Source of the DNA: Prevotella sp.
Lineage (GTDB): Bacteria; Bacteroidota; Bacteroidia; Bacteroidales; Bacteroidaceae
DNA: 49,332 nt
Assembly: GCA_017557405.1 (NCBI GenBank)
Contig: JAFYYV010000030.1
Location: 1 to 49,332 of the forward strand
Reading direction: 5' to 3'
The position numbers were made by a program, and so were the translations under genes. Shown here piece after piece: positions 17,670 through 27,804 of this stretch (position 1 is its first letter; the number at the start of each line of letters is the position of its first letter). The notes beneath the pieces were generated by a model. The model searched no databases. It worked only from the letters and a program-made list of their open reading frames with translations, and was not told the DNA's origin.

Positions 17670-19526
17670 ATGAATAACTACAGACAACTAACAGAACACG
17701 AGATTAACGTGTTAGAGAACAATAGTTGCTGGTCGGAAGACTGGACGAACGTTCATGTGGGTGAAGATTTCCGCCCCAATTATTTCCATCGCGTGATGTT
17801 CTACGGAGAGATCAATCTGGGTAACTTCGAGAAGAACGTGGAAGTGAGCAAAGGTTTTGTAAAGCATTCGGGCATCAACAACGCCACACTTCGAAACGTG
17901 ACTGTCGGCGACAACTGCCTCATAGAGAACGTTGGCAATTTCATCAACAACTATACCATTGGCGACGACTGCTATATCTCGAATATCTGCACGATGGAGA
18001 CGACCGAAGGAGCCACTTACGGCGAGGGCAACCTCATCTCTGTGCTCAACGAGGTGGGTGATGGCAACCTCATCCTCTTCCGAGGACTGAACAGCCAACT
18101 CGCTGCTTTCATGGTGAAATACTTCCAAGACAAACCCGTGAAAGACGCTATTCGTCGGCTCATTAACGAGCAGATTGAACGCGACATGCCCGAACGGGGA
18201 ACCATTGGCAACAACGTGAAAATCGTGAACACCAAGGAGATCACCAACACCATTATCTGCGATAGTTGTGAGATTAGCGGTGCATCTCGATTGAGCGACT
18301 GTTCCATCATGAGCTCTGCCGAGAACAACGTATATATCGGAACGGGTGTGATTTGCGAGAACTCGATTATTAGCGACGGTTCCAGCATCATCAACTCAGT
18401 GAAGATGCAGGATTGCTTTGTGGGCGAGGCCTGCCAGATCAGCAACGGTTTTACGGCCGAGAAGAGCGTTTTCTTCGCCAACAGCTACATGTCGAACGGA
18501 GAGGCTTGTGCAGCCTTCTGCGGTCCCTTCTCCGCCAGCCACCACAAGAGCTCGTTGCTCATCGGAGGCGAGTTCTCGTTCTACAATGCTGGGTCGGGTA
18601 CCAACTTCTCCAACCACGCCTACAAGATGGGACCGATGCACTACGGAACATTGGAGCGCGGCTCAAAGACGGCCAGCGGAGCCTATCTGCTGATGCCCGC
18701 CAACATCGGAACCTTCTCTGTGCTTTTTGGCAAACTGATGTACCACCCCGACACCCGCGACCTGCCATTCTCTTACCTTATGGCATACGGCGACACCATG
18801 TACCTCATTCCTGGCCGCAACATTACCACTGTGGGACTTTATCGTGACATCCGCAAGTGGCCGAAACGTGACAAACGGGCACAAGACGCACGCAAGAGCA
18901 TCGTGAACTTCGATTGGTTGTCTCCCTTCTCCGTCGGCGAGATTCTTCGTGGAAAGGAAATCCTCGAATCCTTGCGCTCCGCCTCGGGCGACTCCGTTTC
19001 CGAATACAACTACCACGAATACGTTATCAAAAATTCTTCGCTCAAGAAAGGAATCAAATACTACGACATCGCCCTGCGCATCTACATGGGTGCCGTGCTG
19101 AAACGCCACGCCTTGGAAAAACCGTCCACCAACATCGGCGTCGGCAATTGGCACGACCTGTCAGGACTCCTCTTGCCCGAATCCGAAGAGAAGAGAATCG
19201 TGGAAGACCTCGAGCAAGGGAACTTCGAGACCATCGAAGAAGTCATCGAGCGATTCGACAACATCCATCGCAATTACTCGGAATACCGATGGGCTTGGAC
19301 CTATCGCATGATTTGCGACTACTACGGACTCGAGGAAATCACCGAGGCCGACGCCGAGCGTGTGCGCCAAGACTATGTGACCGCTCGTCGTGCATGGATT
19401 GCAGAAATCCGCAAAGACGCCGAAAAGGAATTCTCACTCGGCGACGTCGAAGAAGATGTCCTCGACAACTTCATCAGCCAACTCGACCGCGAGGTTGATT
19501 TTGAGAACCAGAAACTATACATGTAA
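17670..19526 (+). CDS. DUF4954 family protein (left-handed beta-helix)
   Basis: The 618-aa product begins MNNYRQLTEHEINVLENN. It contains long runs of hexapeptide-like turns (VGDNCLIENVGNF, IGDDCYISNIC, GNNVKIVNTKEI, IGTGVICENSIISDGSSI) that predict a left-handed beta-helix, as in sugar-nucleotide acyl- and nucleotidyltransferases. The C-terminal 200 residues are helical and charged. It matches the Bacteroidetes family DUF4954, which has no assigned function. A start at 17640 overlapping the hflX stop is also possible. There is no signal peptide, so it is likely cytoplasmic. Confidence 0.85.
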   Translation: MNNYRQLTEHEINVLENNSCWSEDWTNVHVGEDFRPNYFHRVMFYGEINLGNFEKNVEVSKGFVKHSGINNATLRNVTVGDNCLIENVGNFINNYTIGDDCYISNICTMETTEGATYGEGNLISVLNEVGDGNLILFRGLNSQLAAFMVKYFQDKPVKDAIRRLINEQIERDMPERGTIGNNVKIVNTKEITNTIICDSCEISGASRLSDCSIMSSAENNVYIGTGVICENSIISDGSSIINSVKMQDCFVGEACQISNGFTAEKSVFFANSYMSNGEACAAFCGPFSASHHKSSLLIGGEFSFYNAGSGTNFSNHAYKMGPMHYGTLERGSKTASGAYLLMPANIGTFSVLFGKLMYHPDTRDLPFSYLMAYGDTMYLIPGRNITTVGLYRDIRKWPKRDKRAQDARKSIVNFDWLSPFSVGEILRGKEILESLRSASGDSVSEYNYHEYVIKNSSLKKGIKYYDIALRIYMGAVLKRHALEKPSTNIGVGNWHDLSGLLLPESEEKRIVEDLEQGNFETIEEVIERFDNIHRNYSEYRWAWTYRMICDYYGLEEITEADAERVRQDYVTARRAWIAEIRKDAEKEFSLGDVEEDVLDNFISQLDREVDFENQKLYM

Positions 19527-19558
19527 CTCATAAACTCACAAACTCATAAACTCACAAA
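19527..19558 (+). repeat. AAACTCA tandem repeat in a short gap
   Basis: The 34-bp gap between the DUF4954 and M16 genes is almost entirely copies of AAACTCAT/AAACTCAC (four units). It leaves little room for a usual ribosome binding site. Such simple repeats recur in several gaps of this window. Confidence 0.6.
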
Positions 19559-19560
19559 AT

Positions 19561-22467
19561 ATGAACTCAAAACGCATTCTCACCGCCTTGCTGATGATAT
19601 TCGCGCTGAACATCACAGCACAGACGCAACTGACATACACCATCATGCCAGGCGACTTGATGCAAACCCGCATCTATAAACTCGATAACGGACTAACCGT
19701 CTATCTCTCGGTCAACAAAGAAAAACCACGTATTCAGACCTATATTGCCGTGCGCACGGGTTCGAAGAACGACCCCGCTGAGACGACAGGTTTGGCTCAC
19801 TATCTGGAGCACCTGATGTTCAAGGGAACCGACAAATTCGGCGTTACCGACCCCAAGGCCGAGGCTCCTCTGCTCGCTGAGATTGAGCAGCGTTACGAGG
19901 AATACCGCCTCATCACCGACCCCGAGTTGCGCAAACAGAAATACCACGAGATTGACAGCGTCTCGCAGGTTGCCGCCCAGTATTTCATCCCCAACGAATA
20001 CGACAAGCTGATGTCGGCCATCGGAGCTGTGGGCACCAACGCCTACACATCGAACGACGTGACTTGCTACACCGAGGACATCCCGTCGAACGAAGTGGAG
20101 AATTGGGCGAAAATCCAAGCCGACCGCTTCCAGAACATGACCATTCGAGGCTTCCACACCGAGCTCGAGGCCGTGTATGAGGAGTACAATATCGGCATCG
20201 CCCAAGATAGCCGCAAGCTGTGGCAGGCCATGAGCAAGATGCTCTTCCCCACCCATCCATACGGAACACAGACCACCATTGGAACGCAAGCCCACCTGAA
20301 GAATCCTTCCATCACGAACATCAAAAATTACTTCAACAAGTGGTACCGTCCCAACAATGTCGCCATCTGTATGGCTGGCGATTTCGACCCTGACAAGGTC
20401 ATCGGTATCATCTATCGTTACTTTGGCGATTGGAAGCCAGGCGCCGATGTGAAGCAGCCCGAGTTCCCAGCTTTGAAGCCCATCACACAACCTCGCGATA
20501 CCACTATCATTGGACTTGAAGCCGAGACCATCTGGATGGGTTGGCGATTCGGAAAAGGCAACTCCCTGCAGGTCGACACATTGGCTGTCATCGGCGACAT
20601 CCTTTCCAACGGCACCGCTGGTCTCATCGACTTGGACATCACCCAGCAAATGAAGATGCTCGAGGCTTGGGCAGGTGCCGAGACGCTTCGCGACCACTCT
20701 TGTTTCATCCTCGCCGGCACACCAAAGGAAGGCCAGTCGCTCGACGAGGTGAAGTCGCTGTTGCTGGCTGAGATAGAAAAGCTCAAGGCAGGACAGTTCT
20801 CCGACGACCTCCTGCCATCGGTCATCAACAACACCAAACTGCAATACTACACCTCGCTTGAGCGCAACCAATCGCGTGCCAATATGTTCGTCGAGTCGTT
20901 CATCAACGAAGAGCCTTGGCAGCAGCATGTCGGACGACTCAAGCGCATCTCCAACATGACCAAGCAGCAGGTTGTGGATTTCGCGCGCCGCCATTTTGCC
21001 GACAACTATGTCGTTGTTTACAAACGCCAAGGCGAGGACACCACTTTGAAGAAGATCGACAAGCCTGCCATCACGCCCATCCCCACCAACCGCAATTTGG
21101 TGAGCCAGTTCGTAAAAGACATCCAAGGCGCTGAGGTGGAGCCCATCCAGCCGCAGTTCGTCGACTTCAACCGCGACCTCACGTTCGACAAGACAAAGAA
21201 GAACATCCCGCTCATCTACGTCAAGAACACCGAGAACGGCCGCTTCACCCTCTCCTTCTATTATGAGTTTGGCGAAGAGAGCGACGTCCGCTACAACTAT
21301 GCCGCCGACTATCTCGACTACCTCGGCACCGACAAGCTGACCAACGAGCAGATCAAGCAGCAGTTCTACAAACTCGCTTGCAACTATCGTATTAGCGTAG
21401 GCGCCCGCACGATGTCCATCTCGCTCAACGGCCTCTCCGAGAACATGCCACAAGCTTTGGCACTCTTGGAGAACCTGCTCAAGAACGCAAAGGTGGACCA
21501 GGAGGCCTGGGAGAAGTTCATCCAGCTGGAGGAGAAAGCGCGCACCGACGCGAAGCTCAACCAGCAGCAGAACTTCAGCCGTCTGGTGAGCTATGGTGCT
21601 TACGGCACCTACAACCCCATGCGCAACCTGCTGACCATCGAGCAGATGCGCCAGACCAATCCGCAGGACCTGCTTGGCCTGTTGAAGAACCTCTCGCAAT
21701 ACGAGCACACCTTGTTGTACTACGGTCCCATGAGCCAGCAGGAAGTGATGGGCTTTGTCACAAAAGCGCACAAGACTGGCAAGAAGTTCAGCCCCGTGCC
21801 CGATGCCAAGCACTACACCTTGCAATCCACACCGAGCAACGAAATTGTCATTGCGCCCTACGATGCCAAGAACATCTACATGCGCATGATTCACAACGAA
21901 CAGAAGCAGTGGGATCCTGAGGAATCAGCCGTGAAGGCCTTGTTCAACGAATACTACGGCGGTGGAATGAACACCATCGTGTTCCAGGAGATGCGCGAGG
22001 CACGTGGACTTGCCTACAACGCCTACGCCGACTACGTAGAGCCTACCTACAACGACCAACCCGAGTACTTCTTCACGCACATCATCACGCAGAACGACAA
22101 GATGATGGACTGCATCCGTCAGTTCAACTCCATCCTCGACACCATACCGCAGAGCGATGCCGCCTTCAAGATTGCCAAGGACGCACTCACCAAACGACTG
22201 GCCAGCCAGCGCACCACGAAGTTCTCGCTCATCAATGCATGGCTTTCAGCCAAACGTCTTGGCATCGACTACGACCTCAACGAGCGCATCTACAAGGCGC
22301 TGCCCAGTCTGCAGCTGAAGGATATTGTCGATTTCGAGAAGCTCAACATCGCCCGCAAGCCTTACCGCTACGTCATCTTGGGCGACGAGAAGGAACTCGA
22401 TGTCAAGTCGCTCGAGCAGATTGCGCCCATCCGTCGCCTCACCACAGAAGAGATCTTTGGATATTAA
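19561..22467 (+). CDS. M16 (insulinase/pitrilysin-type) zinc peptidase
   Basis: The 968-aa protein has a signal peptide (about residues 1-21, ending ITAQ) and the inverted zinc motif HYLEH (H80, E83, H84). The third ligand is expected among the glutamates of ELEAVYEEYN (201-210). A second, inactive-looking M16 half follows, with a conserved YYGGGMNTIVFQEMREARGL segment near residue 810. The size fits two fused M16 repeats that form a closed chamber degrading peptides, here in the periplasm. The codons are rich in C-ending forms, in keeping with strong expression. It is followed by fumarase after 18 bp. Confidence 0.92.
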   Translation: MNSKRILTALLMIFALNITAQTQLTYTIMPGDLMQTRIYKLDNGLTVYLSVNKEKPRIQTYIAVRTGSKNDPAETTGLAHYLEHLMFKGTDKFGVTDPKAEAPLLAEIEQRYEEYRLITDPELRKQKYHEIDSVSQVAAQYFIPNEYDKLMSAIGAVGTNAYTSNDVTCYTEDIPSNEVENWAKIQADRFQNMTIRGFHTELEAVYEEYNIGIAQDSRKLWQAMSKMLFPTHPYGTQTTIGTQAHLKNPSITNIKNYFNKWYRPNNVAICMAGDFDPDKVIGIIYRYFGDWKPGADVKQPEFPALKPITQPRDTTIIGLEAETIWMGWRFGKGNSLQVDTLAVIGDILSNGTAGLIDLDITQQMKMLEAWAGAETLRDHSCFILAGTPKEGQSLDEVKSLLLAEIEKLKAGQFSDDLLPSVINNTKLQYYTSLERNQSRANMFVESFINEEPWQQHVGRLKRISNMTKQQVVDFARRHFADNYVVVYKRQGEDTTLKKIDKPAITPIPTNRNLVSQFVKDIQGAEVEPIQPQFVDFNRDLTFDKTKKNIPLIYVKNTENGRFTLSFYYEFGEESDVRYNYAADYLDYLGTDKLTNEQIKQQFYKLACNYRISVGARTMSISLNGLSENMPQALALLENLLKNAKVDQEAWEKFIQLEEKARTDAKLNQQQNFSRLVSYGAYGTYNPMRNLLTIEQMRQTNPQDLLGLLKNLSQYEHTLLYYGPMSQQEVMGFVTKAHKTGKKFSPVPDAKHYTLQSTPSNEIVIAPYDAKNIYMRMIHNEQKQWDPEESAVKALFNEYYGGGMNTIVFQEMREARGLAYNAYADYVEPTYNDQPEYFFTHIITQNDKMMDCIRQFNSILDTIPQSDAAFKIAKDALTKRLASQRTTKFSLINAWLSAKRLGIDYDLNERIYKALPSLQLKDIVDFEKLNIARKPYRYVILGDEKELDVKSLEQIAPIRRLTTEEIFGY

Positions 22468-22485
22468 ATCATAAACAGTATAATC

Positions 22486-24129
22486 ATGAAAACAGCATTC
22501 AAGTACGCACCCATGTTCCAACTGGGTGAAGATACCACCGAGTATCGCCTCCTCTCGAAGGAGGGAGTGACCACTGCCGAGTTCGAAGGCAAGCAGATTG
22601 TGAAGGTCTCGCCCGAGGCTCTCACGTTGCTCGCCCAGCAGGCCTTCCACGACGTGGAGTTCATGTTGCGCCGCGAGCACAACCTGCAAGTGGCTGCCAT
22701 CCTCAACGACCCCGAGGCCAGCGAAAACGACAAGTATGTTGCCCTGCAGTTCCTGCGCAATGCCGAAGTGGCTGCACGTGGCATCCTGCCCTTCTGCCAA
22801 GACACTGGAACGGCCATCATCCACGGTGAGAAAGGCCAACAGGTGTGGACGGGATTCGAGGACGAGGAAGCCCTCTCACTCGGCGTCTTCAACACGTTCA
22901 CGCAAGACAACCTGCGCTATTCGCAGAACGCTCCGCTCAACATGTACGACGAGGTGAACACACGTTGCAACCTCCCCGCACAAATCGACATCGAGGCCAC
23001 CGAGGGAGCCGAATACCGCTTTGTGATGGTCGCCAAGGGTGGTGGCTCTGCCAACAAGACCTACTTCTACCCCATGACAAAAGCCACCATCCAGAACGAA
23101 GGCACCCTGCTGCCCTTCCTCGTGGAGAAGATGAAGAGCCTCGGCACAGCCGCCTGCCCACCCTATCACATCGCTTTCGTCATCGGTGGAACATCGGCTG
23201 AGAAGAACTTGCTCACCGTGAAGCTCGCCTCCATCAAGTATTACGACAACCTGCCCACCACGGGCGATGAGACGGGACGTGCCTTCCGCGACATCGACCT
23301 CGAAGAGAAGCTCCTGAAGGAAGCCCAGAAGATTGGCCTCGGCGCTCAATTCGGTGGCAAGCATCTGGCTCACGACATCCGTGTGGTCCGTCTGCCCCGT
23401 CATGGTGCCTCCTGCCCCATCGGCATGGGTGTCAGCTGCTCGGCCGACCGCAACATCAAAGCCAAGATCAACGCCGACGGCATCTGGCTCGAGAAGATGG
23501 ACGCCAACCCCGCCGAACTGATTCCTGCTGAATACGCCAAGGCTGGCGAGGGTCAGAACCAGATTGTCATCGACCTCGACAAGGGTATCGATGCCGTGCG
23601 TCAGGAACTCACCAAGTATCCTGTCTCCACACGCGTCAACCTGAAGGGAACCATCATCGTGGCGCGCGACATCGCCCACGCCAAGCTCAAGGCTCGTCTC
23701 GATGCTGGCGAGGAAATGCCCCAGTATTTCAAGGACCATCCCATCCTCTATGCTGGTCCCGCCAAGACGCCCGAGGGCTATCCCTGCGGCTCGATGGGTC
23801 CCACCACCGCCAACCGCATGGATCCCTACGTGGACGAGTTCCAAGATCATGGTGCTTCGCTCGTCATGATTGCCAAAGGAAATCGCTCGCAGGTGGTCAC
23901 CGACGCCTGCCAGAAGCATGGCGGCTTCTACCTCGGTTCCATCGGAGGCGTGGCAGCCGTGCTCTCACAGAGCAGCATCAAGTCAATCGAGTGCGTGGAA
24001 TATCCCGAACTCGGCATGGAAGCCATCTGGAAAATCGAAGTGGAAGACTTCCCAGCCTTCATCCTCGTCGACGACAAGGGCAACGATTTCTTCAAACAAC
24101 TGAAACCGTGGTGCCCGAAAAAGGCATAA
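22486..24129 (+). CDS. Fumarate hydratase class I (4Fe-4S)
   Basis: The 547-aa protein carries three cysteines at the positions that hold the 4Fe-4S cluster in E. coli FumA/B: Cys104 (LPFCQDTGT), Cys224 ([15 protein letters not shown]) and Cys318 ([15 protein letters not shown]). The C-terminal beta domain has [13 protein letters not shown] and GGVAAVLS. It interconverts fumarate and malate, in these anaerobes mainly towards fumarate for the reductive succinate pathway. The cluster is oxygen-sensitive, as expected for an anaerobe. It is the last gene before the terminator at 24151. Confidence 0.96.
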   Translation: MKTAFKYAPMFQLGEDTTEYRLLSKEGVTTAEFEGKQIVKVSPEALTLLAQQAFHDVEFMLRREHNLQVAAILNDPEASENDKYVALQFLRNAEVAARGILPFCQDTGTAIIHGEKGQQVWTGFEDEEALSLGVFNTFTQDNLRYSQNAPLNMYDEVNTRCNLPAQIDIEATEGAEYRFVMVAKGGGSANKTYFYPMTKATIQNEGTLLPFLVEKMKSLGTAACPPYHIAFVIGGTSAEKNLLTVKLASIKYYDNLPTTGDETGRAFRDIDLEEKLLKEAQKIGLGAQFGGKHLAHDIRVVRLPRHGASCPIGMGVSCSADRNIKAKINADGIWLEKMDANPAELIPAEYAKAGEGQNQIVIDLDKGIDAVRQELTKYPVSTRVNLKGTIIVARDIAHAKLKARLDAGEEMPQYFKDHPILYAGPAKTPEGYPCGSMGPTTANRMDPYVDEFQDHGASLVMIAKGNRSQVVTDACQKHGGFYLGSIGGVAAVLSQSSIKSIECVEYPELGMEAIWKIEVEDFPAFILVDDKGNDFFKQLKPWCPKKA

Positions 24130-24150
24130 CTGTTGAAAACATCAACCATC

Positions 24151-24184
24151 AATAAAGGCGGAACCTCCTGGCTCCGCCTTTATT
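24151..24184. terminator. Bidirectional terminator after fumarase
   Basis: AATAAAGGCGGA (24151-24162) pairs perfectly with TCCGCCTTTATT (24173-24184). The stem ends in AT pairs, so both strands leave T tracts. It separates the convergent fumarase and TraB/GumN genes. Confidence 0.85.
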
Positions 24185-24212
24185 GATTTTATAATTTTTT
24201 AATTTTATAATT

Positions 24213-25118
24213 TTACTTCTTGACTCCCTCAACCACATACCCAGCTTGACGCAACAGGTTGAGCACACCCTTCTCGCCAGGCAGATGGCCGGCACCCACA
24301 GCGAAGAGAGTCGGCTTCTGAGCCATCAGGGCGGGCATCTTGGTCACCCAGTCGGCATTGCGGTCGTTGATGAGCAGAGCCTCCTCCTCAGGGTTACTGT
24401 CGCAGCTGTTGTGAAGTTTCGCATTCATCGCCTCCTCGAGGGCGTCAAGGTCCTGAGCGTAGAAGGCGCGGATGACATTGGCGCTCATCTCGTCCATGAA
24501 AGCGGCGTTGTCCACCTGGCACATCAGCAGTTCCTTCTGCCGTTCCAACGTCTGTTTCTTGAAGAGCACGCCAATCTGGAAATCCATCGTCTCCAGACCT
24601 CCCACGCCCTTGCCATTTGCGTGAGCCTGCTTCTGGAAATAGTCGTCGAAGCCGTTCTGCAAGTCCACATTGCCAGTCTTCTTCATGAAGCTGAACATCG
24701 ACAACGTGGTGTTAAGGGCCGATGGCGACATCTTCCCCATCTGCTGGGCAAGCGCAGGATTGGTCAAATCGACACCCAGCAGCTCCTTCAGGTAGGCATT
24801 CAGGCGTCCCATCTCGTCAGCCGACAGCAGTTTGTCGAGCGTCATGCCCTCGGGCAGCATCATCGCCTGCTGCATCAACTGCAAGCTGTCGGGGCTCATC
24901 AGTTCCTGCATCACCAACTCGCCATAGGTCTGCTGGGCGGCTTCCATCGCCTGTCGGATGCCAGGAATGGAATCTACGAACGACACGGGAGCCAGATGGT
25001 AGGTACCCACGATGTAGGAGGGCGACTTCAGTCCATGCCCTGAGATTTTGTACAGAAGTTGTGCGTTTGCGCCAACTGTTGCGAACACAAATACGATGGC
25101 AAAAATGATTCTTTTCAT
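24213..25118 (-). CDS. TraB/GumN family protein
   Basis: The 301-aa product from the ATG at 25118 has a signal peptide (MKRIIFAIVFVFATVGANAQ). It shows the TraB/GumN pattern: YIVGTYHLAP near the N-terminus and FAVGAGHLPGEKGVLNLLRQ at the C-terminus, with conserved GxxH motifs. The family is related to TIKI and erythromycin-esterase-like metal proteins; activity in bacteria is mostly unknown. An in-frame ATG at 25142 would add eight residues before the signal peptide. It has its own promoter and is probably periplasmic. Confidence 0.88.
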   Translation of the reverse strand: MKRIIFAIVFVFATVGANAQLLYKISGHGLKSPSYIVGTYHLAPVSFVDSIPGIRQAMEAAQQTYGELVMQELMSPDSLQLMQQAMMLPEGMTLDKLLSADEMGRLNAYLKELLGVDLTNPALAQQMGKMSPSALNTTLSMFSFMKKTGNVDLQNGFDDYFQKQAHANGKGVGGLETMDFQIGVLFKKQTLERQKELLMCQVDNAAFMDEMSANVIRAFYAQDLDALEEAMNAKLHNSCDSNPEEEALLINDRNADWVTKMPALMAQKPTLFAVGAGHLPGEKGVLNLLRQAGYVVEGVKK

Positions 25119-25163
25119 ACACATATTTTTATTTGATTTCATACTCGTCTATGTTTCGTGTTG

Positions 25164-25171
25164 CAAAGATA
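25164..25171 (-). promoter_or_regulatory. traB/gumN-type gene promoter -7 box
   Basis: The minus strand reads TATCTTTG, placing the transcript start near 25158. The -33 element is not clear. Confidence 0.55.
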
Positions 25172-25232
25172 ACAAAAAAACTCACAGGCAATGCATCCGC
25201 AGGATAGTTTTAGCATTTTTTCATTACTAGGC

Positions 25233-25266
25233 AAACAAAAAAGCGGAGCCCGCGAGGTTCCGCCTA
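25233..25266 (-). terminator. Intrinsic terminator downstream of the secreted-protein gene
   Basis: On the minus strand AGGCGGAACC pairs with GGCTCCGCTT around a CGCGA-like loop, followed by six T residues (TTTTTTGTTTGC). It closes the sigma/anti-sigma/secreted-protein operon before the TraB gene. Confidence 0.7.
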
Positions 25267-25320
25267 TTGTTTACTTAATGCTCAAATGAGTTTTATTGAT
25301 GCATTGGGGGGTATAATCTA

Positions 25321-26541
25321 TTAATCATCAACCGGCTCGAATTGTATGGTGTTGACAGAGCTAAAGCCCATACTTTCACGAGCCTGCTGGGGTGTCATGT
25401 TCTTCAGTGCTTTCTTGTCGTAGGTCACCTTGCCGTTCTTCCAACTCTTCACGACGGCCCACTCTGTGGGAACCATCATATTGCCCTCGCCCTCGACAAT
25501 CATGATATTGTATTCATCACCAAAATTGTGAAGGTAGATGTGATAGAAGTCGTGAATTCTTGTCAGGTGGGTGCCACCAAACAGCTCGTTCAGTCTCCTA
25601 TTTTCAAAACCATTATCGGGTCGGAAATCGAACCAGAAACCAGTGTTGTCATCCAGGTATTTCCATGTGGCCTTCACAATTTGCTCCAGCACCGCGTAGG
25701 CCTGTGCCCTTGAGTGCAGGGTATAGACGGTTCCACGGGTCTCGCTCTTCGTCTGCTTAGGCTTTTCAATTTGCTCTCTCAACACGAAATCATCCTCCGT
25801 CCATGATTTCCTTACGATGGTGTAGGTGCTGTCGTGATATACATAGAACTGTCGGCTGGTGATGCCGTCCTGCTTCAGGATGGGCAGAATCGCCTGGGTG
25901 TAGGACTCCTTGTCGAAAGGCACGATGTCCTTTTTGTCTTTGTACACGCTGTCGGGGGTGTACTCATATCTGAAGTTTCCCCATCCCTTTTGCCTCCATG
26001 GGTTCCCGTCATTGTGAGGATCTGTGTTGTAGAAGAACGAGAGCAGCTCGGGTGCATTGTAATACTCAACCTGCCTTTGACGCTGGTAGGTCATCAGCTT
26101 GTCGCCATTCTGGTATTCGCCGATGGCAATGGCATAGCGCACGCTGTCCACCCCGTTGTGGTGGTATTCCCAGCAGTAGCTCTCCTTGGCTTCGTCGGTG
26201 AGCGCCTTGCAGGTGTTGCGTATGGCCTCATAGACCTGACGGTCCGATTCTTTGCGCATCTGTTGGCGTTCTTCGTTCATACGGTTTTGAGCGTCCGTTT
26301 TAGGGTCTCCCGTGGGAGGTGTAGGCTGGACGTCATTCCTCAACGTACATAAGAATGAGACTGCCTTATGGTACTTTCCGTCGAAATAATAGATCACATC
26401 AATACTGCCGCGTAATGCCGACACTTCCTTCACAAGACTGTCAATCTTCGGATTGCCCTGCAACCGTTCTTGAAGGGTTCCCTGAGCCATCGTGCTGAGG
26501 GCGATACTGATAGCACAAAGTGCGAATACTATTCTTTTCAT
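25321..26541 (-). CDS. Secreted protein of unknown function, linked to an ECF sigma operon
   Basis: The 406-aa product has a signal peptide (MKRIVFALCAISIALSTMAQ). The mature part is charged and rich in aromatic residues, with no motif that I recognise. It contains a short proline stretch (QPTPPTGDPKTDAQNRMNEE) and a C-terminal KKALKNMTPQQARESMG segment. It starts 29 bp after the putative anti-sigma gene and so is probably the third gene of the same operon. It may be the envelope output or stress sensor of that regulon, which is a guess from position only. Confidence 0.75.
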   Translation of the reverse strand: MKRIVFALCAISIALSTMAQGTLQERLQGNPKIDSLVKEVSALRGSIDVIYYFDGKYHKAVSFLCTLRNDVQPTPPTGDPKTDAQNRMNEERQQMRKESDRQVYEAIRNTCKALTDEAKESYCWEYHHNGVDSVRYAIAIGEYQNGDKLMTYQRQRQVEYYNAPELLSFFYNTDPHNDGNPWRQKGWGNFRYEYTPDSVYKDKKDIVPFDKESYTQAILPILKQDGITSRQFYVYHDSTYTIVRKSWTEDDFVLREQIEKPKQTKSETRGTVYTLHSRAQAYAVLEQIVKATWKYLDDNTGFWFDFRPDNGFENRRLNELFGGTHLTRIHDFYHIYLHNFGDEYNIMIVEGEGNMMVPTEWAVVKSWKNGKVTYDKKALKNMTPQQARESMGFSSVNTIQFEPVDD

Positions 26542-26570
26542 ATCTGGAAATATTTTAATTTTATAATTTT

Positions 26571-27218
26571 TTAATTTTCCTCTCCGCTCATAGCCATTTC
26601 CACATGTTGGCTCATGCGTTCGCCCCGGCTGCGTATTTCGTCGGTCATAGCCTTGAAGTCGGCCTGCAGACTGCCGCCCATCTCAGCCATCATCTCCATT
26701 TCCATCCGTCTTCTCTCATCGTCCAAGGCTCTTTTCGCAAGTTCTTCTTCATCCATGGTTTCTGGCTCCGACACGCTTTCCACCGGCTCCGCTTTCGCTA
26801 AGAAGTGCTTGGGCGCTCGGGGAGTCCTGTATTTCTCCTTCTTCACTTTCACGCTGTCTGTCGCCTCGGTGTTCGTCTCCTTCTGCAGAGGCTGTTCCTT
26901 CACCTTCTCAATCACCGTCTGCGTGGTGTCCTTTCGGGCTATCAGACCGCCTGGCTCGCCAGTGTTCTTATCCCAATTCATCACCATCAACAGGGCGATG
27001 CTGGCTGCTACGGCACCGATGGCCGAGTATAGCCACACACGGCGGCGCCTGGGTTGTTGTTGTGGGATTTCATCCGCTTGCTGCCCACTCTGCTGCTCTA
27101 TACGCTCCATCAGGCGGTCGGTGAAGTCCTCCGAGAGCTCCATCCCCTCGGCAGCTTCCGTCTTGTGCTGCACAGCGAGCCGCAGGCCTTTGTCCTTATT
27201 CAACTCATTCTTCTTCAT
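26571..27218 (-). CDS. Putative anti-sigma factor (single-pass membrane protein)
   Basis: The 215-aa protein has a cytoplasmic N-terminus with ELSEDFTDRLMERIEQQ. Four arginines follow (57-60), then one transmembrane helix (about 61-80, VWLYSAIGAVAASIALLMVM). The long periplasmic tail is rich in Glu, Lys and Met (EEELAKRALDDERRRMEMEM), predicting helix or coiled coil. It overlaps the end of the ECF sigma gene by 14 bp. The arrangement and topology fit a membrane anti-sigma factor that holds the sigma factor, although no classical zinc anti-sigma motif is visible. Confidence 0.7.
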   Translation of the reverse strand: MKKNELNKDKGLRLAVQHKTEAAEGMELSEDFTDRLMERIEQQSGQQADEIPQQQPRRRRVWLYSAIGAVAASIALLMVMNWDKNTGEPGGLIARKDTTQTVIEKVKEQPLQKETNTEATDSVKVKKEKYRTPRAPKHFLAKAEPVESVSEPETMDEEELAKRALDDERRRMEMEMMAEMGGSLQADFKAMTDEIRSRGERMSQHVEMAMSGEEN

Positions 27219-27804
27219 CGTTTTCTAAAGTCTTAATGGTAATAGCCAATTTTTTCCGTATCCATTGCAACCGCGAACGAAAATAGCCTTCGTCATGCTC
27301 CATGATGGTCGCGATCTCCTTGATCGGGCGGTTGTCAAAGTAATAGAGGCTCAGAAGCATCTGATCGTCGGGTTTCAGCAGAGCGATGGCTTTTTCCATG
27401 AGCGCCACGTGGTCGGCGGCTGTGTTGTCCAGCAGAGCGTCCATTTCGTCGTCTGGAATGGCGTTGAACCAATCCTGCTCCATTTCCACTGTCGCGACCG
27501 ACTTCTGCCGCTGTCGGTAGTGTTTCAGCGCCGTATGGTAGGCAATCCTCATCAGCCATGTTTGGAAACAGGCTTTCCGCTCATCGTAGCGGGCAAGGCT
27601 CTGAAAAGCCTCCAGCAGCGTGTCCTGCGTAGCCTCCTCGGCTTCTTCGGGCGAAGGAATCAGGCGGCCCACCATCCGCAACACCTGTCCAGCATAGCGT
27701 CCAACCAGCTGGCGGAACAAAGCTGTCTGTCCGTCGAGGATGCGGTGGATGAGCTGGGTCTCATCTTGCCTGACTTGGGTGATATTGCCTGTTTCTTGTT
27801 CCAT
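27205..27804 (-). CDS. ECF-family RNA polymerase sigma factor
   Basis: The 199-aa protein has sigma region 2 (FRQLVGRYAGQVLRMVGRLI, then EEAEEATQDTLLEAFQSL and CFQTWLMRIAYHTALKHYRQ). Region 4 follows (LKPDDQMLLSLYYFDNRPIKEIA, then a helix-turn-helix ending GYFRSRLQWIRKKL). The size and two-domain layout are those of extracytoplasmic-function sigma factors, which switch on envelope-stress or transport genes when released by an anti-sigma factor. The downstream gene overlaps its stop and encodes the likely partner. Confidence 0.92.
   Translation of the reverse strand: MEQETGNITQVRQDETQLIHRILDGQTALFRQLVGRYAGQVLRMVGRLIPSPEEAEEATQDTLLEAFQSLARYDERKACFQTWLMRIAYHTALKHYRQRQKSVATVEMEQDWFNAIPDDEMDALLDNTAADHVALMEKAIALLKPDDQMLLSLYYFDNRPIKEIATIMEHDEGYFRSRLQWIRKKLAITIKTLENDEEE

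Noticed and set aside
19693-21894. Long minus-strand open frame (733 codons) opposite the M16 peptidase
   Set aside because: It is antisense to a gene with clear catalytic motifs, has repetitive Val/Leu/Gly composition from the GC-biased codons of the sense strand, and shows no domain.
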